Assembly: GCF_900103785.1 (NCBI RefSeq)
Contig: NZ_FNHE01000012.1
Span: 62,001-126,000 of the forward strand
DNA from: Geodermatophilus siccatus
Lineage (GTDB): Bacteria > Actinomycetota > Actinomycetes > Mycobacteriales > Geodermatophilaceae
DNA: 64,000 nucleotides
Direction of reading: 5' to 3'
Shown here: positions 7,208 to 15,892 of the stretch, piece by piece
Numbering within the stretch: position 1 is the first letter of the stretch
Layout of the letters: every line of letters starts with the position of its first letter
Program-made: the position numbers and the translations under genes
Notes under the pieces: generated by a model
Told to the model about the DNA's origin: nothing
What the model saw: the letters and a program-made list of their open reading frames with translations, nothing else
Databases searched by the model: none

Positions 7208-8422
7208 GTGCCGTGGCGGGGGCGGGGGGAGCTGCCCCGTGAGGTCGGCATCCTCGCCGTCGTCGCCTTCGTCGTCGCGCTCGGCTTCGGCGTCGTCGCA
7301 CCGGCCATCCCGCTGTTCGCCCGGGCCTTCGGCGTCGGGACGACGGCCGTCGGGCTCGCCGTCAGCGCCTTCGCGTTCTTCCGCTTCGTGTCCGCCTTCG
7401 GCGGCGGCTCCCTGGTCGAGCGGTTCGGCGAGCGCACGGTCCTCTCGGCCGGCCTCGGCATCGTCGCGGTCACCACGGGGCTGGCCGGACTGGCGACGTC
7501 CTTCCCGCTGTTCCTCGCCCTCCGTGCGGCCGGCGGCGTGGGCAGCGCCATGTTCACCGTCGCCGCCCTGTCGCTGCTGCTGCGGGTCGCCCCGCCCTCG
7601 CACCGGGGACGTGCCGCGGCGACGTGGCAGGGCGGGTTCATCCTCGGCGGGATCGCCGGCCCGGCGGCCGGCGGGCTGCTCGCCGAGCTCTCCCCGCGCC
7701 TCCCCTTCTTCCTGTACGCCGGTTTCCTCATCCTGGCCGGCTCGGTGGCCATGGTGCTGCTGCGCCCGTCCGTCACCCCGCAGCGGTCGGCGGCCCCGGC
7801 GGGAACCGGTCCCGACCTCGCCGCCGCCGACCCGGTCGGCCTGCGGACGGCCCTGCGCTCGCGCGTCTACCTGACCGCCCTGGTGGCCAACCTCGGCGTG
7901 GGCTGGGTGCTGTTCGGGGTCCGCAACTCGCTGGTGCCGCTGTACGTCACCGAGGAGCTGGGCCGGACGGTCGCGTGGGCCGGCGCCGGCCTGCTGGCGG
8001 GCTCGGTGGCGCAGGCCCTCGGCCTGCTGCGGTCGGGTCGCCTGGCCGACACGTGGGGACGGCGACCCGCGCTCGTGCTGGGCGCCGGGCTGGCCACGGC
8101 CTCGACGGCGGCCCTGGTCCTGCCCCCGGTCCTGTGGGTCTTCCTGCTGTCCATGGCCCTCTTCGGGCTGGCCGCCTCGTTCCTCGCCAGCGTGCCGGCG
8201 GCACTGGTCGCCGACGTCAGCCCGGCCCGCGGCGGTCGGGTGGTGGCGGTGTTCCAGATGTCGGCCGACCTCGGCGCCATCGCCGGTCCGCTCGTGGCCG
8301 GCTGGCTCACCGACGTCGCCTCGTACCAGACGGCCTTCGCCGTCACCACGGCCGTGCTGGCCGCCGGGCTCGGTGCCGCCCTCACCCTGCCGCGGACAGC
8401 GGGCGCAGCCGTCCGGGAGTAG
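7208..8422 (+). CDS. MFS transporter, 12-helix type
   Basis: I place the start at GTG 7208, where the polar leader MPWRGRGELPREVG precedes helix 1 (ILAVVAFVVALGFGVVAPAIPLFA); upstream frame is antisense noise. The 404-aa protein has 12 predicted helices, GGGSLVERFGERTVL in the 2-3 loop (a variant of motif A), and SGRLADTWGRRPALV in the 8-9 loop, the usual MFS half repeat. Such actinobacterial DHA1-like carriers mostly export small molecules. It is a single gene facing right between the PAS relic and the PQ-loop gene. Substrate unknown. Confidence 0.85.
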   Translation: MPWRGRGELPREVGILAVVAFVVALGFGVVAPAIPLFARAFGVGTTAVGLAVSAFAFFRFVSAFGGGSLVERFGERTVLSAGLGIVAVTTGLAGLATSFPLFLALRAAGGVGSAMFTVAALSLLLRVAPPSHRGRAAATWQGGFILGGIAGPAAGGLLAELSPRLPFFLYAGFLILAGSVAMVLLRPSVTPQRSAAPAGTGPDLAAADPVGLRTALRSRVYLTALVANLGVGWVLFGVRNSLVPLYVTEELGRTVAWAGAGLLAGSVAQALGLLRSGRLADTWGRRPALVLGAGLATASTAALVLPPVLWVFLLSMALFGLAASFLASVPAALVADVSPARGGRVVAVFQMSADLGAIAGPLVAGWLTDVASYQTAFAVTTAVLAAGLGAALTLPRTAGAAVRE

Positions 8423-8648
8423 GCCGCCGGACGGCTCTCCGGGGCCTCGCGTGACCCCCGCCACGGCGATGAGCGAGGTCACAGGACGATCACGCCGGAT
8501 CGCCTCCCGTCACGGGTCCGGGCCGCCGATGACCCCTCTGGCCAATCCCGCTGCGCGCTCGCCGACGAGTGCCCGGGGCCGGCGTGTGGCTGGACAGCCC
8601 GCCGGTGGCCGCGCCCATCGCAGTCCACCGAACGGATCCCGCTCCACC

Positions 8649-9317
8649 ATGATCGCCGCCCTCGGCTCCACCGCGGCCGCCCTCAGCATCACCGTCGTCT
8701 GGCCCCAGGTCTGGCTCTCCTGCCGGCACGGCCGCACGCTCGGTCTCTCCCCGACCGGCAGCTGGCTCGCCGTCGGCCTCAACCTCTGCTGGCTGACCTT
8801 CGGTCTCCTCGTCGGTGACGGACCGCAGATCGCCACCCACGCCGTCGTCGGCGCCGGCAACACCGCCGTCCTCGTCGCCCTGCTCCGCGCCCAGCCGCAG
8901 CTGCGCACGGGGCAGCAGCTCCGCCGCACCGCCGCGGGAGCCGCGGGCCTGGCCGCGCTCGCCGCGGTCAGCGTCGTCGCCGTCGTCCTGGGTGCCGCGA
9001 CGGCCGCGGTCGCTGCCGGGCTCAGCGCGGTCGTCACCCTGGTCGGGATCGTCGCCGCGCTGCCCCAGCTGGTGGGCATCCTGCTCGACCGGACCCAGGA
9101 CCTGTCCGGGATGTCCCCGGCGCGCTGGTACCTCGGCGCCGGCTCGTGCGCCTCGTGGACGGCCTACGGCTGGCTGCTCGGTCAGCCGACGGTGTGGCTG
9201 TCGGCCGGGTTCGGGCTGGTCTGCGCGGTCGCGACCTGTGCCGTCCTGCGGGCCCGGAGCACGGCTCCCCGCACCGTCCCGCAGCGGGCGTCCCGGGCGG
9301 TGCTGGCCGCGGCCTGA
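8649..9317 (+). CDS. PQ-loop (SWEET-like) membrane protein with two repeats
   Basis: ATG 8649 gives 222 residues with about seven hydrophobic helices. Two PQ-loop repeats are visible: VVWPQVWLSCRHGRTLGLSP with Pro19-Gln20, and AALPQLVGILLDRTQDLSGMSP with Pro139-Gln140, each followed by a Trp/Gly-rich helix (NLCWLTFGLLVGD; SCASWTAYGWLLGQP). PQ-loop proteins include sugar SWEETs and amino-acid exporters; bacterial SemiSWEETs usually carry one repeat and dimerise, so a fused two-repeat protein is less common. A linker of about 50 residues (80-130) is very Ala-rich. No partner gene hints at the substrate. Confidence 0.75.
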   Translation: MIAALGSTAAALSITVVWPQVWLSCRHGRTLGLSPTGSWLAVGLNLCWLTFGLLVGDGPQIATHAVVGAGNTAVLVALLRAQPQLRTGQQLRRTAAGAAGLAALAAVSVVAVVLGAATAAVAAGLSAVVTLVGIVAALPQLVGILLDRTQDLSGMSPARWYLGAGSCASWTAYGWLLGQPTVWLSAGFGLVCAVATCAVLRARSTAPRTVPQRASRAVLAAA

Positions 9318-9390
9318 CCTCCCGCCTGCGCCCGGCACGGTCCCGACGTCCGTGGTAGGCACCGGGCACGGCCGACGACGGGAGGACGAC

Positions 9391-10335
9391 GTGCAGGCAG
9401 TGCTCATGGAGCGGACCGGTGGCCCCGAGGTGCTGACCGTCCGCGAGGTGCCCGACCCCGCGCCCGGCGAGGGCCAGGTGCTGGTCGACGTGGAGGCCGT
9501 GGGCGTCAACTTCCGCGACGTGTACGAGCGCGAGGGGCGTCCGCCCTACGGCGGCGACCTGCCCAGGATCGTCGGTGCAGAGGGGGCCGGCACCGTCGTC
9601 GGCACGGGGGAGCGGGTCGCCTGGCTCGACGTCGCCGGCAGCTACGCCGGCCGGGTGGCCGCCCCGCGGGAGAAGCTGGTACCGGTGCCCGACGGCGTCC
9701 CGCTCGAGGTCGCCGCCGCCGTGGTGCTGCAGGGCTGCACCGCCCAGTACCTGGCCGCCGACTCGTACCCCGTCGCCGAGGGCGACTGGGTGGTCGTGCA
9801 CAGCGCGGCCGGGGGAGTCGGGCTGCTGCTCACCCAGCTGGTGCGCGCCCGCGGCGGTTCCGTGCTGGCCACCGTCTCCACCGAGGAGAAGGCCGAGCTC
9901 GCCCGGGGCGCCGGCGCCGACGAGGTGGTGGTCGGCTACGACGGCTTCCCCGAGCGGGTTCGCGAGCTCTCCGGCGGCGAGGGTGCGGCGGCCGTGTACG
10001 ACGGCGTCGGGCGGGCGACGTTCGCCGCGGGGCTGACCGCGCTGCGGCCGACCGGGCGGATGATCGTGTACGGCGCCGCCAGCGGGCAGCCCGAGCCCGT
10101 GTCGGTGCAGCAGTTGGCGTCGCACGGCTCGCTGTACGTCCAGCGGCCGACGCTGGGCACCTACACCCGGACCCCGGGGATGCTGCGCGAGCGGGCCGGT
10201 GCGGTGCTGGGGATGGTCGCCGCCGGCCGGCTCGACGTCCGCATCGGTGGCCGGTACCCGCTGGCCGAGGCCGGGCGCGCGCACGAGGACCTCGAGGGAC
10301 GCCGGACCACCGGCAAGCTGCTCCTGACGGTGTGA
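9391..10335 (+). CDS. NADPH:quinone oxidoreductase (zeta-crystallin type MDR)
   Basis: GTG 9391 follows GGAGG by six bases. The 314-aa product is a zinc-free medium-chain reductase: GVNFRDVYEREG (about 36-47), AEGAGTVVGTGERVAW, the nucleotide-binding stretch VVHSAAGGVGLLLTQL (about 136-151), YDGVGRATFAAGL, and the C-terminal GKLLLTV ending typical of Qor. Qor enzymes reduce quinones with NADPH in the cytosol. No structural-zinc cysteines are present. It is a single gene ending at a strong bidirectional hairpin. Confidence 0.9.
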   Translation: MQAVLMERTGGPEVLTVREVPDPAPGEGQVLVDVEAVGVNFRDVYEREGRPPYGGDLPRIVGAEGAGTVVGTGERVAWLDVAGSYAGRVAAPREKLVPVPDGVPLEVAAAVVLQGCTAQYLAADSYPVAEGDWVVVHSAAGGVGLLLTQLVRARGGSVLATVSTEEKAELARGAGADEVVVGYDGFPERVRELSGGEGAAAVYDGVGRATFAAGLTALRPTGRMIVYGAASGQPEPVSVQQLASHGSLYVQRPTLGTYTRTPGMLRERAGAVLGMVAAGRLDVRIGGRYPLAEAGRAHEDLEGRRTTGKLLLTV

Positions 10336-10373
10336 CCCTCCCGGTCCGGCCGACGGCGGCGGTCGGGGCCGGT

Positions 10374-10405
10374 GTGCCGCCGGGCCGCAGGGCGGCCCGG
10401 CGGCA
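10374..10405. terminator. Bidirectional hairpin between convergent genes
   Basis: GTGCCGCCGGGCCGC at 10374-10388 is perfectly complementary to 10391-10405, leaving a two-base centre (effective stem 14, loop 4). It lies midway in the 78-bp gap between the rightward quinone oxidoreductase and the leftward secreted protein. No U-tract on either side. Confidence 0.75.
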
Positions 10406-10413
10406 CGGCCGGG

Positions 10414-11103
10414 TCAGGAGCGCTGGCGGTCCGAGGAGCGGTACCTGCCCAGCAGCGACTCGGAGGACTCGCCGGGCTCGTCGTCGAAGACCATCGGCCC
10501 GATCCGGCTGCCCGAGGTCACCACGGCGTCCCGGCCGGTGAAGTCGTACCGGTAGGTCCAGGTTCCGTACTCGTCGACGAACGTGCCGCTCTGCCGCTCG
10601 CTGTAGGTGTCGCCCACGCCGGTCCAGGTGATGTCCACTGCCGGGCTGCCCGGCGTGTCCCCGTGCCCGCTGCCGACCGCGAGCGTGCCGGTCAGCCTCG
10701 CCGTCGTGAGCTTCTTGTCGACCGTGAAGGTCACCTGACCGCCCTCGACGAAGCGGGTCCCGAGCAGCTGGCACGGGCCGTCCGCAGGGGCCGGCTCGCC
10801 GTGCCCGCCGGCGGGCAGTTGCGGCGTCGTCCCCTCGTCGCACTCGACGTCGTGGACCGTGCCGAACACCCGGGCCCGGCCGTTGCCGAGGTCCTCGACG
10901 TAGAGGTCGCCGAAGTGGGCGTTGCCCGGCACGTCGGCCGCCGGCGGCAGCTCGCCGACCTCGAGCCAGGTGGTGGAGACCTGGATGCCCGAGGACTTGG
11001 AGAAGAACAGGTCGCCGGCCAGCGCCGGGGAGGGGACGGCGACGGCGAGCGCGGCCGCCGCGGCGGTGACCGTCGTCAGGCGGCGCAGGGAGGAGGCGGA
11101 CAT
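10414..11103 (-). CDS. Secreted protein of unknown function
   Basis: ATG 11103 starts a 229-aa protein with a Sec signal peptide: MSASSLRRLTTV then an Ala/Val core and a likely cleavage after SPALA near residue 30. The mature part is beta-rich and acidic, with two Cys (HDVECDEG; DGPCQLLG) that could form a disulfide, and repeated Gly/Thr/Asp turns. I do not recognise a domain. It lies 86 bp downstream of the haloperoxidase-like gene on the same strand, so both may be exported products of one transcript. Homologues with this architecture are usually annotated hypothetical. Confidence 0.7.
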   Translation of the reverse strand: MSASSLRRLTTVTAAAAALAVAVPSPALAGDLFFSKSSGIQVSTTWLEVGELPPAADVPGNAHFGDLYVEDLGNGRARVFGTVHDVECDEGTTPQLPAGGHGEPAPADGPCQLLGTRFVEGGQVTFTVDKKLTTARLTGTLAVGSGHGDTPGSPAVDITWTGVGDTYSERQSGTFVDEYGTWTYRYDFTGRDAVVTSGSRIGPMVFDDEPGESSESLLGRYRSSDRQRS

Positions 11104-11189
11104 GGGACCTTCTTCCGTTGGTGCACGGCGGGACCGTGCGGGGACGCCGGGACGCCCGGCGGGCGCCCCCGGGTGGGGGACGACGGGAC

Positions 11190-12578
11190 TCAGCGGCGGG
11201 TGCGGACGCGCTGCAGGACCAGGGCGCCGACCTGCTCGCCCTGGGCGAGGCCCGCCTCGATCGCGTGCGGGAAGTGGATGCCGCCGTACAGCCGCGACCG
11301 GGCGGCCTCCTGGGCGGCGTCGTGGAACGAGGCGAAGGTGCGTGGCACGTGGCCGCGGACGTCGTGCGAGTGGTCGGTGAAGGCGAAGGTGCCCAGCCGG
11401 TCGGTGAGCACCGCGGCGGCCGCCGGTGACGCGACGCTGTGCCCCGAGGTGTGCTCCGGGAACTGCGGGCTGTTGACCAGGCTCGACCAGCCCGCGTCGA
11501 GGTACCGGTTCACGTAGGTGACCGGGCGGAGCAGGTGGTACCGGTACTTCCAGGTCCAGCAGTTGAGGAACGCCTCGTGCAGGGCGATCCCGGTGACGGC
11601 GAGGGTGTCGAGCGCGACGTCGAGCCGCGCCCCGCGCAGGGCGAGCGCCTGGCCGGCGATGAGCATCCAGTGGCCGGACGGCAGGCCGGTCGGCGTGCCG
11701 GGCGGTGGGGTGAACGACCCGGGGTTGTCGGTCCAGAAGCGGGCGATCGCCCGGTGCTCGGCGGTGTTCGCGACCGACTGGCGGTGGACGGCCACCGCCT
11801 GCTCGTGGAAGTCCGACCCCGGCTCGGTCGAGAAGGGCAGCGGCGGTTCCGGCTCGACCTCGTCGGCGCTCGTGAGCACCATCGGCCGGACCTCGGCCCA
11901 GTGGGGCTCGATCGCCGGTCGGAAGTTGGGCGGCGTCGACACCCAGTGCCAGGGTTCGGAGGCGGGCGCGGTGTAGGGGCGGCCCACGGTCCCGGCGTGT
12001 CCGTCGCTGGCGATCCAGCCGGCCAGGTGTCCCGCCACGGACCGGCCGTGCGCCACCGAGGCGTCCAGGGCCCGCTGGGGCACGCCCGCGGCGCGCCGTC
12101 GGCCCAGCACCGCGGCCTCGGCCGTGTCCAGCAGCGTCCGCGTGCCGACGCCGGCGAAGGGCAGCACCCGCCGCAGCACGGCAGCCGCCGACGCCACAGC
12201 CGCGGCCGGCCAGTCGATCAGCGCGGCGAGGGGCTGCGGTGCAGGCGCCGTCAGGTCCCGCAGCTGACCGCCCAGGGACCGGTGACCCGGCATCCCCCGG
12301 ACGGCGGCCTCGTACATGGCGATCGCCGTGTGGGCGTAGGTGCGGGCGGCGGCCGGTGGGCTGAGGTTCTCCCCCAGCACGAGGTCGTAGGTGGTCTGGA
12401 GCCAGGACAGCGCCTCGTCGGCGGCGTGCCCCGCGGCGGTCACGCCGCCTGGCCCCGTGCCACCTGCCGTCGCCGCCGCCGCCGCCGCCGACGCCGACGC
12501 CGTCCGCGGCAGCACGGCGGCCGCTCCCGTGCCCAGGGCGGCGACGAGCACCTCGCGTCGGGTGATGGGGCTGCGCAT
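11190..12578 (-). CDS. Vanadium-dependent haloperoxidase / PAP2 family protein, Tat-exported
   Basis: The 462-aa protein from ATG 12578 begins MRSPITRREVLVAALGTG, a twin-arginine signal, followed by an Ala-rich stretch. The C-terminal half has the acid-phosphatase/haloperoxidase motifs: NCWTWKYRYHLLRPVTYVN (Lys/Arg pocket), PEHTSGHSVASPA (SGH with the acid-base His) and SRLYGGIHFPHAIEAG (Arg and the vanadate/phosphate-ligand His). These bind vanadate or phosphate; family members either oxidise halides with peroxide or act as phosphatases, which sequence alone cannot separate. Exported, probably folded in the cytoplasm first. Longer in-frame starts exist but would bury the Tat motif. Confidence 0.85.
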   Translation of the reverse strand: MRSPITRREVLVAALGTGAAAVLPRTASASAAAAAATAGGTGPGGVTAAGHAADEALSWLQTTYDLVLGENLSPPAAARTYAHTAIAMYEAAVRGMPGHRSLGGQLRDLTAPAPQPLAALIDWPAAAVASAAAVLRRVLPFAGVGTRTLLDTAEAAVLGRRRAAGVPQRALDASVAHGRSVAGHLAGWIASDGHAGTVGRPYTAPASEPWHWVSTPPNFRPAIEPHWAEVRPMVLTSADEVEPEPPLPFSTEPGSDFHEQAVAVHRQSVANTAEHRAIARFWTDNPGSFTPPPGTPTGLPSGHWMLIAGQALALRGARLDVALDTLAVTGIALHEAFLNCWTWKYRYHLLRPVTYVNRYLDAGWSSLVNSPQFPEHTSGHSVASPAAAAVLTDRLGTFAFTDHSHDVRGHVPRTFASFHDAAQEAARSRLYGGIHFPHAIEAGLAQGEQVGALVLQRVRTRR

Positions 12579-12866
12579 GCCGATCCTCCGGCCGGTGGCG
12601 ACCAGCGCTCCCGGTCGGTCCGGACGGGCGCCTCCGTGGGCGGGGAGCGTGGCGGACGCCACCGCCTCCGGGTCGGCCGCCGAGCCCATGCGTGACCGAT
12701 ACGTTATGAGCCGAGTGCGGAGGGTGAAGGGGCGTCGGGCACCTCGGCTGCTCCGGGAGAGGGTGGGTCGGCTCGCCGCCCGGCCCGGGGCCCACCCCAC
12801 GCCTCCGCCGCGGGCCGTCCGGAGGGGCGGCGAGGCGCGACGGGACCGGGGTGGTGCACTCCCGGG

Positions 12867-13247
12867 ATGACCACCGCAGACCTCGACGTCCTGCTGGCCC
12901 GGCTCGCGCCCGGGGTCGCCGAGCTGGTGCGTGCCGCCGACGCGCTGGTCCGGGAGGTGCACCCGGACGTCGTCCGGGTCGTCTGGCCGCACCAGGGGAC
13001 GGTCGGCTACGGCGTCGGGCCGGCCAAGAACAGCGAGCACTACGCCTACCTGGCGACGTTCGCCCGGCACCTGAACCTGGGGTTCAACCACGGGGCCGAC
13101 CTGGAGCACGGCGGCCTGCTGGAGGGCACCGGGAAGGCGTTCCGCAAGCTGACCGTGCGCCGGGCCGAGGACCTCCGCGACCCGCGGCTGGTGCCGCTGC
13201 TGCGCGCCGCCCGCGAGGAGCGCGTGTCCGCTCTCGGCCGCACCTGA
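12867..13247 (+). CDS. DUF1801 domain protein
   Basis: ATG 12867 gives a 126-aa cytosolic protein with the DUF1801 core: RVVWPHQGTVGYGVGPAKNSEHYAYL (split around residues 35-62), LNLGFNHGADLEHGGLLEGTGKAFRKLTV (about 70-98). The family folds like iron-chaperone YdhG/frataxin-like proteins but its job is not settled. The gene is divergent from the haloperoxidase across 288 bp with no other feature than a possible promoter. It opens the decay zone to its right. Confidence 0.75.
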   Translation: MTTADLDVLLARLAPGVAELVRAADALVREVHPDVVRVVWPHQGTVGYGVGPAKNSEHYAYLATFARHLNLGFNHGADLEHGGLLEGTGKAFRKLTVRRAEDLRDPRLVPLLRAAREERVSALGRT

Positions 13248-13329
13248 GCCCGCGTGGGAGAGCTCACCCGAGCGGCCCGGGGGCCGTGCTCGCCGTCCCC
13301 GGGCCGGCGGCCGCGGATCCCGACGTCGG

Positions 13330-13740
13330 GTGCGGCAGGAGGACGGGACCGCCGGTCCGCTCGGCCCGGCCGACCGCGACGCGCTGCACGAGGTCGAGCA
13401 GGCCGGGCTGTGGGAGGTGCCCGCCGGCACCGCGAGGAGCGAGCCGGCCGAGGACCCGCGGGTGCGCGAGGTCGGCCGGCTGGTCGCCGCCGAGCACGCC
13501 GAGCTCGACGTGCTCGTGCAGCGCGCCGCGGCGCAGGTCGCGGTCGAGCTGCCGGTCGAGCCGAGCGCGCAACAGCAGGACTGGACGGCCGAGATCGCGG
13601 TGCGGTCCCGGACCACCTTCGACCAGCGGGCGGTCTTCCTGCTGCGGCAGGCGCACGGCGCGCCACCGACGGACACGGCGACGAGGGAGACGTCCCCGGT
13701 CGGGCGTGCACGACGGTGCACGCCCACACTGGCGCCATGA
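13330..13740 (+). pseudogene. DUF4142-type remnant
   Basis: The frame from GTG 13330 reads LGPADRDALHEVEQAGLWEVPAG, then DPRVREVGRLVAAEHAELDVLVQRAA, and FDQRAVFLLRQAHGAPP, which is the helical ferritin-like DUF4142 pattern found in actinobacterial exported proteins. The signal peptide is absent at the N-terminus and the last third of the domain is replaced by unrelated sequence after HGAPP, so both ends are damaged. It lies between two intact genes and has no ribosome-binding site. Confidence 0.5.
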
Positions 13741-13834
13741 CCGTCGTCGCCGTCCCCCGTCCCGCCGCCGCGTCCCCCGTGGCGACGCGACGCCGGGGCG
13801 GCCGTCCTGGAGGGCGTCGTCCCCCGGTGGCCTG

Positions 13835-14455
13835 ATGGACGTGCGGGTCTGCTTCCTGGGCGACTCGTTCACCGCCGGGGTCGGCGACCCGACCGGCGCG
13901 GGCTGGGTCGGCCCGGTCGCGGCGGTCGCCCGACGGGCCGGCTGGGAGCTGACCGCCTACGGCCTCGGCGTCCGACGCGACACCTCGGTCGACGTCGCCC
14001 GGCGCTTCCTCGCGGAGGCGTCGTGGCGGCTGCGCGACGGGAACCGGTACGGCGTGGTCGTCGCCGTCGGCCTCAACGACGTCGTCCTGGTGGACGGACG
14101 CCGGCGGGTGGCGCGGGACCGGTCGCTGACCGCGCTGGCCGAGGTCCTCGACGCCGCGGCCGCGAGGGGCTGGGCGGCGCTGGTCGTCGGCCCGCCGCCG
14201 GTGTCGAGGGCAGGGGAGAGCGCGCGAGCCGCCGACCGCTCCGCCGGCATGGCGGCGGAGTGCGGCGCGCGGTCGGTGCCGTTCGTCGACACCGCCGGCC
14301 TGGCGGACGACGCGGTGTGGGTCGCCGAGGTCGCGGCCGGCGACGCCTACCACCCGTCCACCCGCGGCTACGCCCGCCTGGCCGCGCTCGTCGAGCCGGT
14401 GTTCCTGCGCTGGCTGGCCGCGCACGTCGCGCCGTCGTGCCCGGAGGTGCCGTGA
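13835..14455 (+). CDS. SGNH/GDSL-family hydrolase
   Basis: ATG 13835 begins MDVRVCFLGDSFTAGVGDP, with the nucleophile Ser11 in block I. Block III Asn81 sits in VAVGLNDV, and the Asp/His pair is in GDAYHPSTRGY near residue 170. At 206 aa and without a signal peptide it is a cytosolic esterase or lipase of the TesA/GDSL type. Substrate cannot be inferred. Its stop overlaps by 4 bp the GTG of the frameshifted GNAT gene, indicating they were once translationally coupled. Confidence 0.82.
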   Translation: MDVRVCFLGDSFTAGVGDPTGAGWVGPVAAVARRAGWELTAYGLGVRRDTSVDVARRFLAEASWRLRDGNRYGVVVAVGLNDVVLVDGRRRVARDRSLTALAEVLDAAAARGWAALVVGPPPVSRAGESARAADRSAGMAAECGARSVPFVDTAGLADDAVWVAEVAAGDAYHPSTRGYARLAALVEPVFLRWLAAHVAPSCPEVP

Positions 14456-14932
14456 CCGGGGAGGTCCCGCCGGGCCCTGGTGCCCGCCACCCCGTGCCCG
14501 ACGAGCACGGCCGGGTCGTCGCGGTGCTCGGCTCGTGGTGGAGCGGTCTCGGCGGTCCGGACGGCACCCCGCAGCGGGCGCTGCTGCTGTCGCGGCCGTT
14601 CTCCGAGCACTTCTCCGACAGCAGCCGGGTGGTCGAGGACGGCGCCGGCGACCTGCGCGCCTTCCTCGTCGGGTTCCCGCCCTCGGCGCAGGCGGACGTC
14701 GGCTACTGCACGTCGTCGGGGTCGACCCGGCGCTGCACCGCCGGGGCGTGGCCGGTGCGCTGTACCGCCGCTGCGCCGGGCACGTCGCAGAGCGGGCGCC
14801 CGTCGGTCGTCCTACCTGACAGGTCCGGGCAACGCCACCTCGGTGCGGTTCCACCGCGGCCTCGGCTTCGAGGTCGTCCCCGGCGAGGACGGTCAGCTGC
14901 CCGGGTGGCGCTCCCGCAGCTCGTCGACGTAG
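14452..14932 (+). pseudogene. GNAT acetyltransferase with two frameshifts
   Basis: The first frame (GTG 14452) reads HPVPDEHGRVVAVLGSWWSGLGG, then LLLSRPFSEHFSD and FLVGFPPSAQADVGY to about 14705. Sense resumes one frame over as HVVGVDPALHRRGVAGALYRR (the acetyl-CoA loop, V-x-P-x-x-R-R-x-G-x-A) to about 14800, then shifts again to LTGPGNATSVRFHRGLGFEVVPGEDG. Together they form an ordinary GNAT fold, but no single frame encodes it. Its 3' end overlaps the convergent PanE-like gene by 40 bp. Either a pseudogene or two base-calling errors. Confidence 0.65.
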
Positions 14933-15825
14933 CGGGCGGTGACCGGGACGGCGATCCCGTGCCGGGTCGCGGCCCGCACCACGGCCCCGCCGATCGCGTC
15001 GAGCTCGAGCGGGCGGCCGGCCGCGGCGTCGCGCTGCATCGACGAGCGCATGCCCGCGGGGACGCCGTCGAAGAAGCCGACGACCTGCTCCTCGTCAGCG
15101 GGCGCCCCCTCGGCGCGGGCGACGGCGGCGACCTCGCCGACGATGGCGACCAGGTCCTCCCGCCGGGACTCGCGGACCTCGCCGGCGGTCGCCCGTGCGG
15201 CGGTGGTGAGCAGCGCGAGCGGAGCGAGGAAGTTCAGCTTGCTCCACAGCACCGCCGGCTCGTCGTCCCCGACCTCCGTCGTCACGCCGACCCGCTGCAG
15301 GGCGTCGGCCAGCCGCCGCACCCGCTGCTCGAGCCCGGGGACGGCGACGAGGTCGACGGTGACGAACGGACTCCCGTGCTGGATCACCCCTGGTGCGGTG
15401 CGGGTGCTCTCGACGCGGATCGTCGCCGGGACGACGCCGGCCTGCGGGTAGCGCCGGCGCAGGTGGTCGACGTGCTCGACGCCGTTGAGCAGCGGCACGA
15501 CCAGCGCGTCACCGAGGACGTCGGCCGGCACCCGCTCGAGGGCGTCGTCCAGGTGCGTGGCCTTGACGGTCACGAGGAGGACGTCGACCGGCGCGGTCAG
15601 CCGCTCGGCGGCGTCCACCGGGGTGGTGGAGTCGCCGAGGTGCGCGCTCTCCAGCCGGATGCCTGCCGTCCGCAGCTGCTCCGCCGTCGCCGCGCCCGCC
15701 AGGCAGGTGACCGCCGCGCCGCCGCGGGCGAGCAGTGCCGCCAGCAGGCCGCCGACCCCCCCGGGGCCGAGCACGGCGACGCGCAGTCCGGTCAGGGCGT
15801 TCCCTCCGTCGGTCACGACGGACAT
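14893..15825 (-). CDS. Ketopantoate reductase family (ApbA/PanE-like) oxidoreductase
   Basis: ATG 15825 encodes 310 residues. The N-terminal Rossmann motif is VAVLGPGGVGGLLAALLARGG (about 16-36); VTVKATHLDDAL carries the catalytic Lys, and LWSKLNFLAPLALLTTAAR with ELDAIGGAVVRAATRHG matches the C-terminal helical domain. PanE reduces 2-dehydropantoate to pantoate with NADPH in coenzyme A synthesis, but many paralogues act on other 2-oxo acids, and no other pan genes are nearby, so I give no symbol. Cytosolic, monocistronic. Confidence 0.85.
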   Translation of the reverse strand: MSVVTDGGNALTGLRVAVLGPGGVGGLLAALLARGGAAVTCLAGAATAEQLRTAGIRLESAHLGDSTTPVDAAERLTAPVDVLLVTVKATHLDDALERVPADVLGDALVVPLLNGVEHVDHLRRRYPQAGVVPATIRVESTRTAPGVIQHGSPFVTVDLVAVPGLEQRVRRLADALQRVGVTTEVGDDEPAVLWSKLNFLAPLALLTTAARATAGEVRESRREDLVAIVGEVAAVARAEGAPADEEQVVGFFDGVPAGMRSSMQRDAAAGRPLELDAIGGAVVRAATRHGIAVPVTARYVDELRERHPGS

Positions 15826-15892
15826 GCAAGCAGAGGCCGCCCGGGCGACATCAGGCCCGGTCGCTGCGCCGGGCGCCTGCGCTGGCGCATCC

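Noticed and set aside
14893..15825. True panE of pantothenate synthesis
   Set aside because: The family match is good, but no other pan genes are adjacent and paralogues are common, so no gene symbol was given.
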